Assembly (NCBI RefSeq): GCF_000378345.1
Contig: NZ_KB899546.1
Location: 499,523-563,522 of the forward strand
Reading direction: 5' to 3'
Source of the DNA: Hirschia maritima DSM 19733
GTDB lineage: Bacteria; Pseudomonadota; Alphaproteobacteria; Caulobacterales; Hyphomonadaceae
Length of the DNA stretch: 64,000 bases
Shown: positions 34,008 through 41,695 of the stretch, piece by piece
Layout: each line of letters begins with the position of its first letter
Numbering within the stretch: the stretch's first letter is position 1
Translations under genes and position numbers: made by a program
Notes under the pieces: model-generated
The model's input: the letters and a program-made list of their open reading frames with translations, nothing else
Told to the model about the DNA's origin: nothing
Database searches by the model: none

Positions 34008-34394
34008 TTAGCCGGCAGTCGGGTTTTGAGGTTGGCACCCGCCTGGGAATTGTGTGCCGTGCGCTACTTCCCAGTTTACGCATGCCAAGTTTAATTGGCC
34101 CCAAACAATTCCCCATTCTTCGCCATATGTGCTGTGCGCCTTACCGGCTTTCGACACGATTGGGTCTTCGGGTACAGTAGAGTAGATGATGCCATCTAGA
34201 CATTTCAAATAGTCACGAGCATTGCTCATATAGCTTTGGCCTTGAGCGTGTAGTGATTGAAATTCTTCAAATGAAAGCTGATCAACATTTGCGGGTACTG
34301 AGAGTTCGGTTGGTTTTTCACAACTACCAACATTTGCAAAAGCTGGTGCTGATAGAAGGCAGGTCAAGCTTGTAGCAATAATCAGTTTTCTCAT
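34008..34394 (-). CDS. Small secreted protein of unknown function
   Basis: The product is about 128 residues from the ATG at 34394, which is preceded by GGGGAGC. It opens with a signal peptide MRKLIIATSLTCLLSAPAFA. The mature part has five cysteines (SCEK, KCLDG, ACVNW, GCQPQ and neighbours), suggesting disulfide bonds in the periplasm. The helix FEEFQSLHAQGQSYMSNARD precedes YLKCLDGIIYSTVPEDP. I do not recognise the family. The isolated gene is divergent from motA, with about 290 nt between them. Confidence 0.72.
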   Translation of the reverse strand: MRKLIIATSLTCLLSAPAFANVGSCEKPTELSVPANVDQLSFEEFQSLHAQGQSYMSNARDYLKCLDGIIYSTVPEDPIVSKAGKAHSTYGEEWGIVWGQLNLACVNWEVAHGTQFPGGCQPQNPTAG

Positions 34395-34684
34395 CGGGGG
34401 CTCCCCATTCATCGTATACTCTGTCAGGCGATTACATCTAATGGACGTTGATAGAGTATGCTTGTGTCATTTTCTAGGTCATTCCGCAGTTTGCGGCGCT
34501 TTTTTAACTCGAATTAACCAAAAATACGGGTACACAACACAACCGCAGATGAACGAAATGAGGAAATGTTGTGAAGCAAATCCTAATTTAATGCGTCTGT
34601 TTTTTTGAATGGTCACACGTAACATTAAGGATAACAGGGCATAAAGGTATCAAATGAAGTTAAACCTATTGGTGGATATCTCTT

Positions 34685-35551
34685 ATGTTTCAGATCGTAG
34701 GCCTGTTGGTCGTGTTTGGGATGGTTTTTGGTGGCTTTGCGCTCGCCGGGGGTACATTCGACGTTATTATTAAGGCTGCACCATTCGAGATGATGATGAT
34801 TGGTGGGGCTGGTGTTGGTTCTTTTCTAATTTCTAACTCTATGGGTACAATTAAAGGGGCGTTGGGTGGTTTTGGTAAAGCTTGTTCTGGCCCTAAATGG
34901 AAGGCGCAAGATTATTCAGATCTTCTCGCTTTATTGTTTGTCTTAACCAAAACAATGAAAACCAAGGGGGTGGTGGCCATTGAGCCGCACATTGAAAACC
35001 CCAAGGATTCCAATATTTTCCAGAATTATCCGAAAATTCTGAAGGATCATTTCGCGTGTGATCTGATATGTGACACGCTTCGAATGATGACGATGAATAT
35101 GGAAGATCCGCATCAGGTGGAAGACGCCATAGAAAAACAAATTGAAAAGCACCACCATGAGGCACATGGTGCAGCGCATGCGGTTCAGAACCTTGCGGAT
35201 GCGTTTCCGGCGCTAGGAATTGTTGCGGCGGTGCTTGGTATTATTAAAACAATGGGTGCGATCTCTCAGCCGCCAGAATATCTTGGTAAATTGATTGGTT
35301 CGGCGCTTGTGGGTACATTTCTAGGGATTTTTATCGCGTACGGTATTGTTGGTCCATTTGCTGCTCGTATGGGTGAAGTGCTGGAAGAAGAAGGTCAGTT
35401 CTACAAGATTATTAAAGATGTGCTTGTATCTCATCTTCACGGAAATGCGGCTCAAATTTCAGTTGAGCTAGGGCGTGGTTCTATTCCAACAGCTCTGCAG
35501 CCAACGTTTACACAGATGGAAGAAGCATTGAGTGCAGCTCCTGAGGTTTAA
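34685..35551 (+). CDS. motA: Flagellar motor stator protein MotA
   Basis: The 288-residue protein matches MotA: two N-terminal spans (MFQIVGLLVVFGMVFGGFAL, MMMIGGAGVGSFLISNSM), a cytoplasmic loop with charged residues (ALLFVLTKTMKTKGVVAIEP), and two C-terminal spans around AFPALGIVAAVLGIIKTMGA with the conserved proline, then ALVGTFLGIFIAYGIVGPFA. With MotB it forms the proton-driven stator. motB is not adjacent, as also occurs in Caulobacter. A short hairpin and then mnmC follow. Confidence 0.96.
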   Translation: MFQIVGLLVVFGMVFGGFALAGGTFDVIIKAAPFEMMMIGGAGVGSFLISNSMGTIKGALGGFGKACSGPKWKAQDYSDLLALLFVLTKTMKTKGVVAIEPHIENPKDSNIFQNYPKILKDHFACDLICDTLRMMTMNMEDPHQVEDAIEKQIEKHHHEAHGAAHAVQNLADAFPALGIVAAVLGIIKTMGAISQPPEYLGKLIGSALVGTFLGIFIAYGIVGPFAARMGEVLEEEGQFYKIIKDVLVSHLHGNAAQISVELGRGSIPTALQPTFTQMEEALSAAPEV

Positions 35552-35574
35552 ACAAAACTAAAATAAATTCAGCG

Positions 35575-35604
35575 CGCCGTCTCGCCAGTTTGGTTGGGGC
35601 GGCG
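35575..35604 (+). terminator. Hairpin between motA and mnmC
   Basis: CGCCGTCTC (35575-35583) pairs with GGGGCGGCG (35596-35604) including two G-T pairs, with a 12-nt loop, followed by TATTTGTAT. It ends 13 nt before the mnmC ATG. It is a possible weak terminator for motA or a leader hairpin for mnmC. Confidence 0.5.
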
Positions 35605-35617
35605 TATTTGTATCTGC

Positions 35618-37492
35618 ATGAATGATAAACCCAAGCAAAAAATCAGCCGATTGCCTCCGCGTCCCGATCTGGAATGGGGTGAAGACGGTGTGCCGCGCGA
35701 CCAAATCAATGATGATGTGTATTTTAGTGTTTCCAATGGGTTAGAGGAAACACGGGAAGTGTTTTTTCGCGGATGTGGATTGCCTGAACGATGGCAAGGG
35801 CAGGGTGACTTTACCATTGCTGAGCTCGGTTTTGGAACAGGGCTGAATATTGTCGCGCTTATTAAGCTGTGGAGGGAATATAGACCGTCTCAAAAGGCCA
35901 AGCTTCATGTTGTCAGTTTTGAAGGGCGGTTGATGCATGTGGATAGTGCGAGATCAGCTCTAAAAGCTTGGTCTGAATTGGCTGAAGAAGCAGAGATTCT
36001 TCTATCGAATTGGCCTGAGCGTGCCCGAGGTGTGCAAAGGTTGGATTTGGGGAATGGGATGTCCTTGATCCTACATCAAGATGAAATTCTGCCAGCCTTG
36101 CAAAATGCGAAATTTGAAGCGGATGCTTGGTTCCTTGATGGGTTCTCACCCGCTAAGAACCCCGCCATGTGGTCGAGTGATGTCATGATGCAGGTAGGGC
36201 GTCACTCTTCTGAAGGGGCGCTGATAGGCACTTATACGGTGGCTGGTCATGTGCGTCGCTCTCTCAGTGAAGCTGGCTTTGAGGTTTCTAAACAACCGGG
36301 GTTTGGCAAAAAACGCGAACGTTTAGAGGCTATTTTTAAGGGTAAGCCTGCGAATTTAGAAAAGGAGGCTGACCCCTTACTTTTAGATTGCCAAGAAGCT
36401 GCTCCTCAAAGCGTTGCAATTGTCGGGGCTGGCATCATGGGGGCATGTCTAGCGCATGCGTTCAAACAGCGTGGCTGTGATGTCAGAGTATTAGATCAAG
36501 CCAATTCTGTTGAGGAAGGCGCTTCAGCTAATCCGCTGGGGTTGGTGGCTCCTCGATTGGATGGGGCCGATACACCGCAAGCAAGATTATTAATTGATGC
36601 CTATTTGGCTGCTCGTCGTTTTTACAGGCAATTCCCGGATCACGCATGGTTTGTAGATGTTGAGCATTTTGCCAATTCGGAGACAGAAGAACAACGTCAG
36701 AGACGTGTGATTGAAGATCCTCCATTTGATGATGGGTTGTTGGGTGTTTTGCTGAATGGTGAAGGCTTAAAGTATAAGGGCGGCGTGGCAGTAAAGCCTG
36801 CAGATCTAAGGAAGCAATTGCTCTCAAATATTGAGGTTGAGTGGGGTGTGTCGGTTTCAGATCTAAACGATATTGATGCGGATTTGGTTATTCTAGCGTC
36901 AGGGTTGGGCATCAAGCATCTCACGTCTCCGGAGGGAGTGCCATTGCGTGGGCGAGGTGGTCAGCTGGAGTATGCAAATACATCAGTATCTGCGCTCGCG
37001 CGTTCAAAGGGGCATTACATAGTTGGGGCAGATGAGACGCTTGTGTTCGGAGCAACGTATGAGGATTGCGAGAATGATGTCCCCGAACTATCCCAATCAG
37101 CTAGAGAGAAAAACATAAAAGCTGTTGCGGAGATTGCGCCTGAGATAAACGTTTCAGATTTGGAATTGCAATCACGCACGGCAGTAAGGGCAGTCACAAA
37201 CGATCAATTGCCTATTGTCGGGCGGGTGCCCGATTTCGAGAAATACAAAAAGATGTATGGCGAGGATTTGCGAACCGGGCGACGACTAAATACTGGGAGA
37301 GCACCTTATCAGAAGGGCGTATATGTAGCTGGTGGATTGGGATCGCGGGGGCTGACCTGGGCACCGTTTTTGGCTCAATACATTGCGGCTGAAATTTTTG
37401 ATGAGCCATTACCGACAGGGCGTGGGGGGCGGGAGTTATTGTCACCAGCTCGTTTTTACATGCGAACACTTAAACGAGCTAAGAAAGAGTAA
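35618..37492 (+). CDS. mnmC: Bifunctional tRNA 5-methylaminomethyl-2-thiouridine biosynthesis protein MnmC
   Basis: The protein is about 624 residues from the ATG at 35618 (MNDKPKQKIS). The N-terminal half is the MnmD methyltransferase: DVYFSVSNGLEETREVFF, FTIAELGFGTGLNIVAL for AdoMet and WFLDGFSPAKNPAMWS. The C-terminal half, from about residue 266, is the FAD-dependent oxidoreductase with VAIVGAGIMGACLAHAF, ASANPLGLVAPRLDG and the end YVAGGLGSRGLTWAPFLAQY. It converts cmnm5(s2)U34 to mnm5(s2)U34 in tRNA. Both halves are complete. No operon partner is evident. Confidence 0.95.
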   Translation: MNDKPKQKISRLPPRPDLEWGEDGVPRDQINDDVYFSVSNGLEETREVFFRGCGLPERWQGQGDFTIAELGFGTGLNIVALIKLWREYRPSQKAKLHVVSFEGRLMHVDSARSALKAWSELAEEAEILLSNWPERARGVQRLDLGNGMSLILHQDEILPALQNAKFEADAWFLDGFSPAKNPAMWSSDVMMQVGRHSSEGALIGTYTVAGHVRRSLSEAGFEVSKQPGFGKKRERLEAIFKGKPANLEKEADPLLLDCQEAAPQSVAIVGAGIMGACLAHAFKQRGCDVRVLDQANSVEEGASANPLGLVAPRLDGADTPQARLLIDAYLAARRFYRQFPDHAWFVDVEHFANSETEEQRQRRVIEDPPFDDGLLGVLLNGEGLKYKGGVAVKPADLRKQLLSNIEVEWGVSVSDLNDIDADLVILASGLGIKHLTSPEGVPLRGRGGQLEYANTSVSALARSKGHYIVGADETLVFGATYEDCENDVPELSQSAREKNIKAVAEIAPEINVSDLELQSRTAVRAVTNDQLPIVGRVPDFEKYKKMYGEDLRTGRRLNTGRAPYQKGVYVAGGLGSRGLTWAPFLAQYIAAEIFDEPLPTGRGGRELLSPARFYMRTLKRAKKE

Positions 37493-37501
37493 GTTGGAAA
37501 T

Positions 37502-37738
37502 TTAAGCGCTCTTCTTTATATCTTTGAATCTACGCTTTAGCGCTTCATTTTCATCAGTAGCAAGGCGTTCTAAAGTTTCGATACGAGATAGAGCGATATC
37601 TAGTTTATCTGAGATTTCTTGAAACTGCTTTTCAGTGACTTGGCTGCCTGCCTTCACTTTGGTTTCAAAATATGAAGTGATCCCAATAATTGTGAAAACG
37701 ATTGTCACGGCCAGCAGAATAAAGGTGAATACGTCCAT
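37502..37738 (-). CDS. PspB-like small membrane/coiled-coil protein, copy 3
   Basis: The 78-residue protein has one N-terminal membrane helix (MDVFTFILLAVTIVFTIIGI) and a C-terminal helix LDIALSRIETLERLATDENE followed by ALKRRFKDIKKSA. The L-D-x-x-x-S-R-I-E-T-L-E-x-L-x-x-D motif is the same as at the C-terminus of PspB and PspC in this locus. It is the last gene of the Psp unit; 11 nt separate it from the next copy. Family function in envelope stress is inferred only from motif and location. Confidence 0.78.
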   Translation of the reverse strand: MDVFTFILLAVTIVFTIIGITSYFETKVKAGSQVTEKQFQEISDKLDIALSRIETLERLATDENEALKRRFKDIKKSA

Positions 37739-37749
37739 AAGTGTAGTCC

Positions 37750-37974
37750 TTACAATTTGCTGAATTCTCGTTTCAGGTGCTGGTCGCTATCTAAAGCTAG
37801 TTTTTCAAGCGTTTCTACGCGGGAGATTGTTTTATCCAGCTTTGCAGCAATGTCAGCTAATTGAGCTTCAGATGCGCCATTTCCTGATTTTGCTTTGCTT
37901 TCAAAATAGGAAGTTACAATACCTGTACCGCACCCAATCGCGACAATAATAACAACAAAAACAAATACATCCAT
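37750..37974 (-). CDS. PspB-like small membrane/coiled-coil protein, copy 2
   Basis: This 74-residue paralogue of the downstream gene has a membrane helix MDVFVFVVIIVAIGCGTGIV, then SYFESKAKSG and the helix LDKTISRVETLEKLALDSDQ ending HLKREFSKL. The pair share start (MDVF), SYFE-x-K linker and C-terminal helix, so they arose by tandem duplication. Eleven nt separate it from each neighbour, consistent with one transcript driven from the pspA promoter. Confidence 0.78.
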   Translation of the reverse strand: MDVFVFVVIIVAIGCGTGIVTSYFESKAKSGNGASEAQLADIAAKLDKTISRVETLEKLALDSDQHLKREFSKL

Positions 37975-37985
37975 AATTTTAGTTC

Positions 37986-38303
37986 CTAATAGCGTTCAGA
38001 GTTCAGTGACTGGCGAGATTGTGAAACATCTGATTTCAATGACTGAAATTCTCTTTTAAGTTCGCGATCTTCGTCTGTGACAATTGTTTCGAGTGCGGCT
38101 AAACGCTGTGTTATGCGGTCCAATTGTTCGTTCATTTTGAAAAGAACTTCATCTCGTTCGAGGCGTTCGTTTTGTTGGGCGCGTCTGTGTTTCTTGCTGT
38201 GCTTTAGATTTTCGCCGCCTTCAGCCCTGATTTTCGCTTTTATAATGCTGGCAATCATTACGATTGCGACGATAAGGACAACCATTATTTGTCCATCTTC
38301 CAT
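37986..38303 (-). CDS. PspB-like membrane/coiled-coil protein, copy 1
   Basis: The 105-residue protein has an N-terminal membrane helix (MVVLIVAIVMIASIIKAKIR), a highly basic linker (KHSKKHRRAQQNERLERD) and a C-terminal helix LDRITQRLAALETIVTDEDR then ELKREFQSL, the same module as in the two shorter copies and in PspC. The additional Ser/Asn tail is unique. It lies in the Psp unit downstream of the small secreted protein gene. Confidence 0.78.
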   Translation of the reverse strand: MEDGQIMVVLIVAIVMIASIIKAKIRAEGGENLKHSKKHRRAQQNERLERDEVLFKMNEQLDRITQRLAALETIVTDEDRELKREFQSLKSDVSQSRQSLNSERY

Positions 38304-38354
38304 TGTGTGTCTCTCCTATGGGTTTCAGCAAGTTAGTTATAGTATACTTCAGGA

Positions 38355-38612
38355 TTAACGCAGAAATTTCAAGCTTGTTGTATCTGCGTATTTTTTCCAA
38401 TTGATATCGAAGAGAGGGCAATTAGGTGGGCATTGCTCTTGATTGATTTCTACTTCCTGACCTTCACTCGTGTTCGAGTGAGAGATTTTCAATTCTAGAC
38501 CAGCAGTTTTTAGGCTGACTTCGCCGGTTTGAGCTGCGGCAGCTAATCCAATAAATCCTGCTGCAAGCAAGCCAGCGGCGGCAATTATGCGTGTTGAAAA
38601 CTGAAGTGACAT
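38355..38612 (-). CDS. Small exported protein in the Psp locus
   Basis: The 85-residue product has a clear N-terminal signal peptide or anchor (RIIAAAGLLAAGFIGLAAAA, cleavage near AAAQTG). The mature part is short, with two cysteines in CPPNCPLFDINW. I know no family. Its place between pspC and the PspB-like triplet on the same strand suggests it is part of the envelope-stress response, perhaps as a periplasmic sensor or effector; that is inference from location only. Confidence 0.68.
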   Translation of the reverse strand: MSLQFSTRIIAAAGLLAAGFIGLAAAAQTGEVSLKTAGLELKISHSNTSEGQEVEINQEQCPPNCPLFDINWKKYADTTSLKFLR

Positions 38613-38698
38613 TATTCTAATCCCTCTCTAAAAGGCCTTAGCGCGACCGGATCTTTATTTTGTTTTATTGATCCGGCGGGCTGGCCTCAATTTGTCTG

Positions 38699-39103
38699 CT
38701 AACCTTTTTCTAGGTCACGAAATTGTTTGCGAAGACGCCATTCGTCTGATGTGACGGCTTTTTCAATGCCTTGCATGCGGTCTTCTAAGTCCATGAATTT
38801 GTAGCGAATATTGGATAGTGTTACCTTTGGTCTATCCGAAACACCCATCCAAAAGCTGGCTTCTTCTTCTGAAAGGTCGCGGCGTATGCGGCGACTAGGT
38901 GTAACTGCCCAGGTGATGAGGTATCCAATAAAGACTACTCCTGAAAATACACCTGTGACCATTGAGACAACCGCTGCGATACGAACCAAAGTTGGATCCC
39001 ACCCCATGCGCTCAGCAATTCCTGAGCAAACACCTCCTAGAATACGTTCATTCTTTGGGCGGAAAAATCTCTTGGGGTTTCTATATTTTGAATACTCGTC
39101 CAT
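38699..39103 (-). CDS. pspC: Phage shock protein C with C-terminal coiled coil
   Basis: The product is about 134 residues from the ATG at 39103, which is preceded by AAAGGAAC. The PspC domain is clear: RNPKRFFRPKNERILGGVCS, then GIAERMGWDPTLVRIAAVVS and the second membrane part GVVFIGYLITWAVTPSR. It ends in a helix MDLEDRMQGIEKAVTSDEWR followed by LRKQFRDLEKG, resembling the PspB C-terminus. PspC senses membrane stress and with PspB binds PspA to free PspF. A longer frame from 39142 would overlap pspB. Confidence 0.93.
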   Translation of the reverse strand: MDEYSKYRNPKRFFRPKNERILGGVCSGIAERMGWDPTLVRIAAVVSMVTGVFSGVVFIGYLITWAVTPSRRIRRDLSEEEASFWMGVSDRPKVTLSNIRYKFMDLEDRMQGIEKAVTSDEWRLRKQFRDLEKG

Positions 39104-39134
39104 TTTAATACTGTTCCTTTCTGTTGAAGATTGA

Positions 39135-39401
39135 TTAGCCATCTAGATCGCGCAGATCGTCTCGTCTGCGGCGTGGTGGGGCGTCTGTGTCGCGCCCCTC
39201 TGGTTCAACCAATCTTTCAATAGTTTCTATGCGTCTTTCCATTTTGCGGGCTGACCGCCAAAGGTCTTCGAGCATGCGCTCATCGTCTGCGGAGAGGCCT
39301 TTATTGCTGCGCCACATGGTGAAGTAGTGCATGCACATCCAGGGGAAGATCACAAAAATTGATAGAATTGCGACAATCGGTATGAGGAATTCTTGATCCA
39401 T
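39135..39401 (-). CDS. pspB: Phage shock protein B
   Basis: The 88-residue protein matches PspB: one membrane helix (FLIPIVAILSIFVIFPWMCM) with the conserved W-M-C-M-H-Y-F-T-M, then the helix ERMLEDLWRSARKMERRIET and IERLVEPEGRD. An additional Arg/Asp-rich tail (PPRRRRDDLRDLDG) is present. Its ATG overlaps the pspA TAA by one base (TAATG at 39399-39403), so translation is coupled. It cooperates with PspC in sensing inner-membrane damage. Confidence 0.92.
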   Translation of the reverse strand: MDQEFLIPIVAILSIFVIFPWMCMHYFTMWRSNKGLSADDERMLEDLWRSARKMERRIETIERLVEPEGRDTDAPPRRRRDDLRDLDG

Positions 39402-40069
39402 TATTCTTCAGACCCTGACTTCTTGCGTGCTTTCAAAGCTTTCAATTCTTTTTCGACACTTTCTTCTGCTTCAAGGTCTGCAAACTCGTCTTCAAGAGTT
39501 TTGCTTTTCATGTCGTAAGTGTCTGCATATGCTTCTAATTCATCCACTTTACGTTCAACAGCGGCATAGCGGTGTAGAGCATCTTCAACTTTTGAATCGT
39601 CGATGCGTGAACGAACTTTGATGCGTTCTTCAGCAGCTTCACGGCGAACCATAAGGGCGCGATGTTTTGTTTTGGCTTCTTCAAGTTTAGCTTGAAGCTT
39701 ACCTAGATCGTCCTGACGTTTGGCCGCTGCATCGTCTACGGCTGCAAGGGCTGATTTGCGGCCTTCGATTTCACGTTCAGCGCGTTGTTTTGCGGAAAGA
39801 GCGCCACGAGCAAGGTCTTCACGATCTTTTTCAATCGCTAGTTCTGCTTTGCTTGCCCAATCGTCACGGGCTGTTTCGAATTCACGAATTTCGCGCTTGA
39901 GTTCTTTTTTGTCGGCCATAGTGCGGGCTGCAGCCGTGCGAACTTCAATTAGAGTGTCTTCCATTTCTTGAATGATAAGACGCGCGATTTTTTCAGGGTC
40001 TTCCGCCTTGTCGAGCATGGCGTTTAGGTTTGAGTTGATGATGTCGCTAAAGCGAGAAAAAATTCCCAT
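39401..40069 (-). CDS. pspA: Phage shock protein A
   Basis: The 222-residue protein matches PspA/IM30: N-terminal amphipathic helix MGIFSRFSDIINSNLNAMLD with EDPEKIARLIIQEMEDTLIE, then long coiled coils throughout. PspA binds and repairs stressed inner membrane as an ESCRT-III-like assembly and inhibits PspF in the resting state. Length is normal for the family. It is the first large gene after the sigma-54 promoter, following a 45-codon gene. Confidence 0.96.
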   Translation of the reverse strand: MGIFSRFSDIINSNLNAMLDKAEDPEKIARLIIQEMEDTLIEVRTAAARTMADKKELKREIREFETARDDWASKAELAIEKDREDLARGALSAKQRAEREIEGRKSALAAVDDAAAKRQDDLGKLQAKLEEAKTKHRALMVRREAAEERIKVRSRIDDSKVEDALHRYAAVERKVDELEAYADTYDMKSKTLEDEFADLEAEESVEKELKALKARKKSGSEE

Positions 40070-40095
40070 TTTCGGTGTCCTTTTCGGGGATAAAA

Positions 40096-40233
40096 TTAAA
40101 AGAGGATACGCGCTAAGATCACACCAGCAGCGAAGAAACCCCAGTTTTCAATTGGGCGTGATTTAAGCCAGTTGCCCACTCGCTTAAGTGTGTCCTCGGT
40201 CGGTGAATTTGTGTGATCCTTTTCAGTGTACAT
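40096..40233 (-). CDS. 45-residue membrane-anchored protein at the head of the Psp operon
   Basis: A minus-strand ATG at 40231-40233 opens a 45-codon frame reading MYTEKDHTNSPTEDTLKRVG, then NWLKSRPIENWGFFAAGVIL and ARILF, ending TAA at 40096. It has an acidic N-terminus, a short amphipathic stretch and a C-terminal hydrophobic anchor. The E-N-W-x-x-F-A-A-G-V-x-L-x-x-x-L ending recalls the membrane end of DUF883/ElaB-type proteins. A GGAG lies 10 nt upstream, and the sigma-54 start site is only about 45 nt further up. It is therefore probably the first translated gene of the operon. Confidence 0.75.
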   Translation of the reverse strand: MYTEKDHTNSPTEDTLKRVGNWLKSRPIENWGFFAAGVILARILF

Positions 40234-40289
40234 GCGCTTATTCTCCATTTGTTAGCGGCCCCTAGTGTCGCCGTGTATGCCAAGTACTT

Positions 40290-40305
40290 TGCAACTGCTG
40301 TGCCA
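40290..40305 (-). promoter_or_regulatory. Sigma-54 (-24/-12) promoter of the Psp operon
   Basis: On the minus strand the sequence is TGGCAC-AGCAG-TTGCA, a perfect match to the RpoN consensus TGGCAC-N5-TTGCA. It reads towards the 45-codon gene, pspA, pspB and pspC. The divergent gene encodes a PspF-type sigma-54 activator. The A/T-rich 130 nt between promoter and pspF are the expected location of PspF binding sites and possibly an IHF site. Confidence 0.95.
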
Positions 40306-40441
40306 GTTTTTTGTTAATTTTATAAATTGTTGTTTTTATTAAATTTATAATTTTAATATGGATCTGTGGGTTAATATGTATGTATAAATAGTGCAAAATA
40401 TAAATGTACAATTTATACATATTGTGTATAAGATACATATT

Positions 40442-41581
40442 ATGAGTAGACCTGCACCAGAATTAATTGGCCAATCTCCGGCATGGTTGGAGAGTTTAGA
40501 GCACGTGTCCTTGGCGGCACCGATTGATCGCCCCTTGCTTGTCGTTGGAGAGCGGGGGACAGGTAAAGAATTGATAGCAGAACGTATCCACTTTCTGTCT
40601 AAGCGATGGGATGGACCATTTGTGAAGGTCAATTGCGCGGCGCTTTCTGAAGACCTGCTGGACTCTGAGCTGTTTGGTCATGAGCAGGGCGCTTTTACTG
40701 GGGCGACCAAACGTAGGGCGGGTCGGTTCGAGTTGGCGGATAAAGGAACGCTTTTCCTTGATGAGATTGCGACTGCCAGCATGGAGGTTCAGGAGAAATT
40801 ACTGCGCGTCATTGAATATGGGGAGTTTCAACGTCTCGGCGGTGAGGATGTCTTGACGTGTGATGTTCGCGTCGTAGGAGCGACAAATGTAGATTTGCCA
40901 TCTCGTGCAAGGGATGGTCGGTTTCGAGCTGACTTGCTCGATCGATTGGCCTTTGATGTGATAACGCTTGCGCCATTGCGCGCGCGTGGTGAGGATATCG
41001 CTGAGCTAGCAGAATTTTTTGGTTCTCGGATGGCGAGGGAAATAGATTTTGTCTTTCCGGGGTTTTCGCGCAGCGCGATTGCAGCTTTGAAGGCTCATGA
41101 TTGGCCGGGTAATGTCCGCGAACTGAAGAATACGGCAGAACGTGCAGTCTATCGCGACCTTTCAATGAGAGCGCTTCACGAAATTGATTTGCCTATAAAT
41201 TTGAATATGGACGCGCTTGATCCGTTTGCTTCTGGGTTTAGGCCAGCGATGGAGCTGGGTGGCGAGCTTCATGAAAAAACACAAGATTTGGCGGAAACTG
41301 ACTATCTCCGCGAGGCACTTGAGCATCATCTTGCCCACGCGCCAATTGATTTTGAAAAACAAACGGCAGCTTTTGAGCAGCGGCTTATAGATGATGCATT
41401 TGCAGCATGTGGCGGACACCAAAAGAACACCGCGCAGCATTTGGGGCTAAGCTATAACCAGTTTCGTGGGTTGCTGAGAAAGTATGGATATCAGAAAAAT
41501 TCAGTACGCAAGGCTGACAATGCTGAACTCCCATCAGAAGGTGTGCCGTTGGAACCAAATAATCCAAGACAAGGCATGTAA
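40442..41581 (+). CDS. pspF: PspF-like sigma-54 activator
   Basis: The protein is about 379 residues from the ATG at 40442 (MSRPAPELIGQSPAWLESLE). It has no receiver domain, a sigma-54 AAA+ core (Walker A GERGTGKE at 36-43, GAFTGA at 83-88, ATNVDLPS, WPGNVRELKNTAER) and a Fis-type DNA-binding C-terminus (AFAACGGHQKNTAQHLGLSY). This is the PspF layout; PspF activates the psp operon and is held inactive by PspA. The region is divergent from pspA and faces its sigma-54 promoter. The frame opens 51 nt upstream. Confidence 0.94.
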   Translation: MSRPAPELIGQSPAWLESLEHVSLAAPIDRPLLVVGERGTGKELIAERIHFLSKRWDGPFVKVNCAALSEDLLDSELFGHEQGAFTGATKRRAGRFELADKGTLFLDEIATASMEVQEKLLRVIEYGEFQRLGGEDVLTCDVRVVGATNVDLPSRARDGRFRADLLDRLAFDVITLAPLRARGEDIAELAEFFGSRMAREIDFVFPGFSRSAIAALKAHDWPGNVRELKNTAERAVYRDLSMRALHEIDLPINLNMDALDPFASGFRPAMELGGELHEKTQDLAETDYLREALEHHLAHAPIDFEKQTAAFEQRLIDDAFAACGGHQKNTAQHLGLSYNQFRGLLRKYGYQKNSVRKADNAELPSEGVPLEPNNPRQGM

Positions 41582-41695
41582 AGCTGAGTTTTTTAATCCT
41601 GTCATGAATTCGGGGCTGGCCATATTAGGTGGTTTCAGCCTAGATTCTTCTGATGGTTAATCCTCCCGTTTAGTTTTCTTTGTAAAGGTGAAATC

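Noticed and set aside
34501-34530. TTAA-N6-TTAA as a CtrA binding site upstream of motA
   Set aside because: The CtrA consensus needs a 7-nt spacer; here it is 6, so I did not call it.
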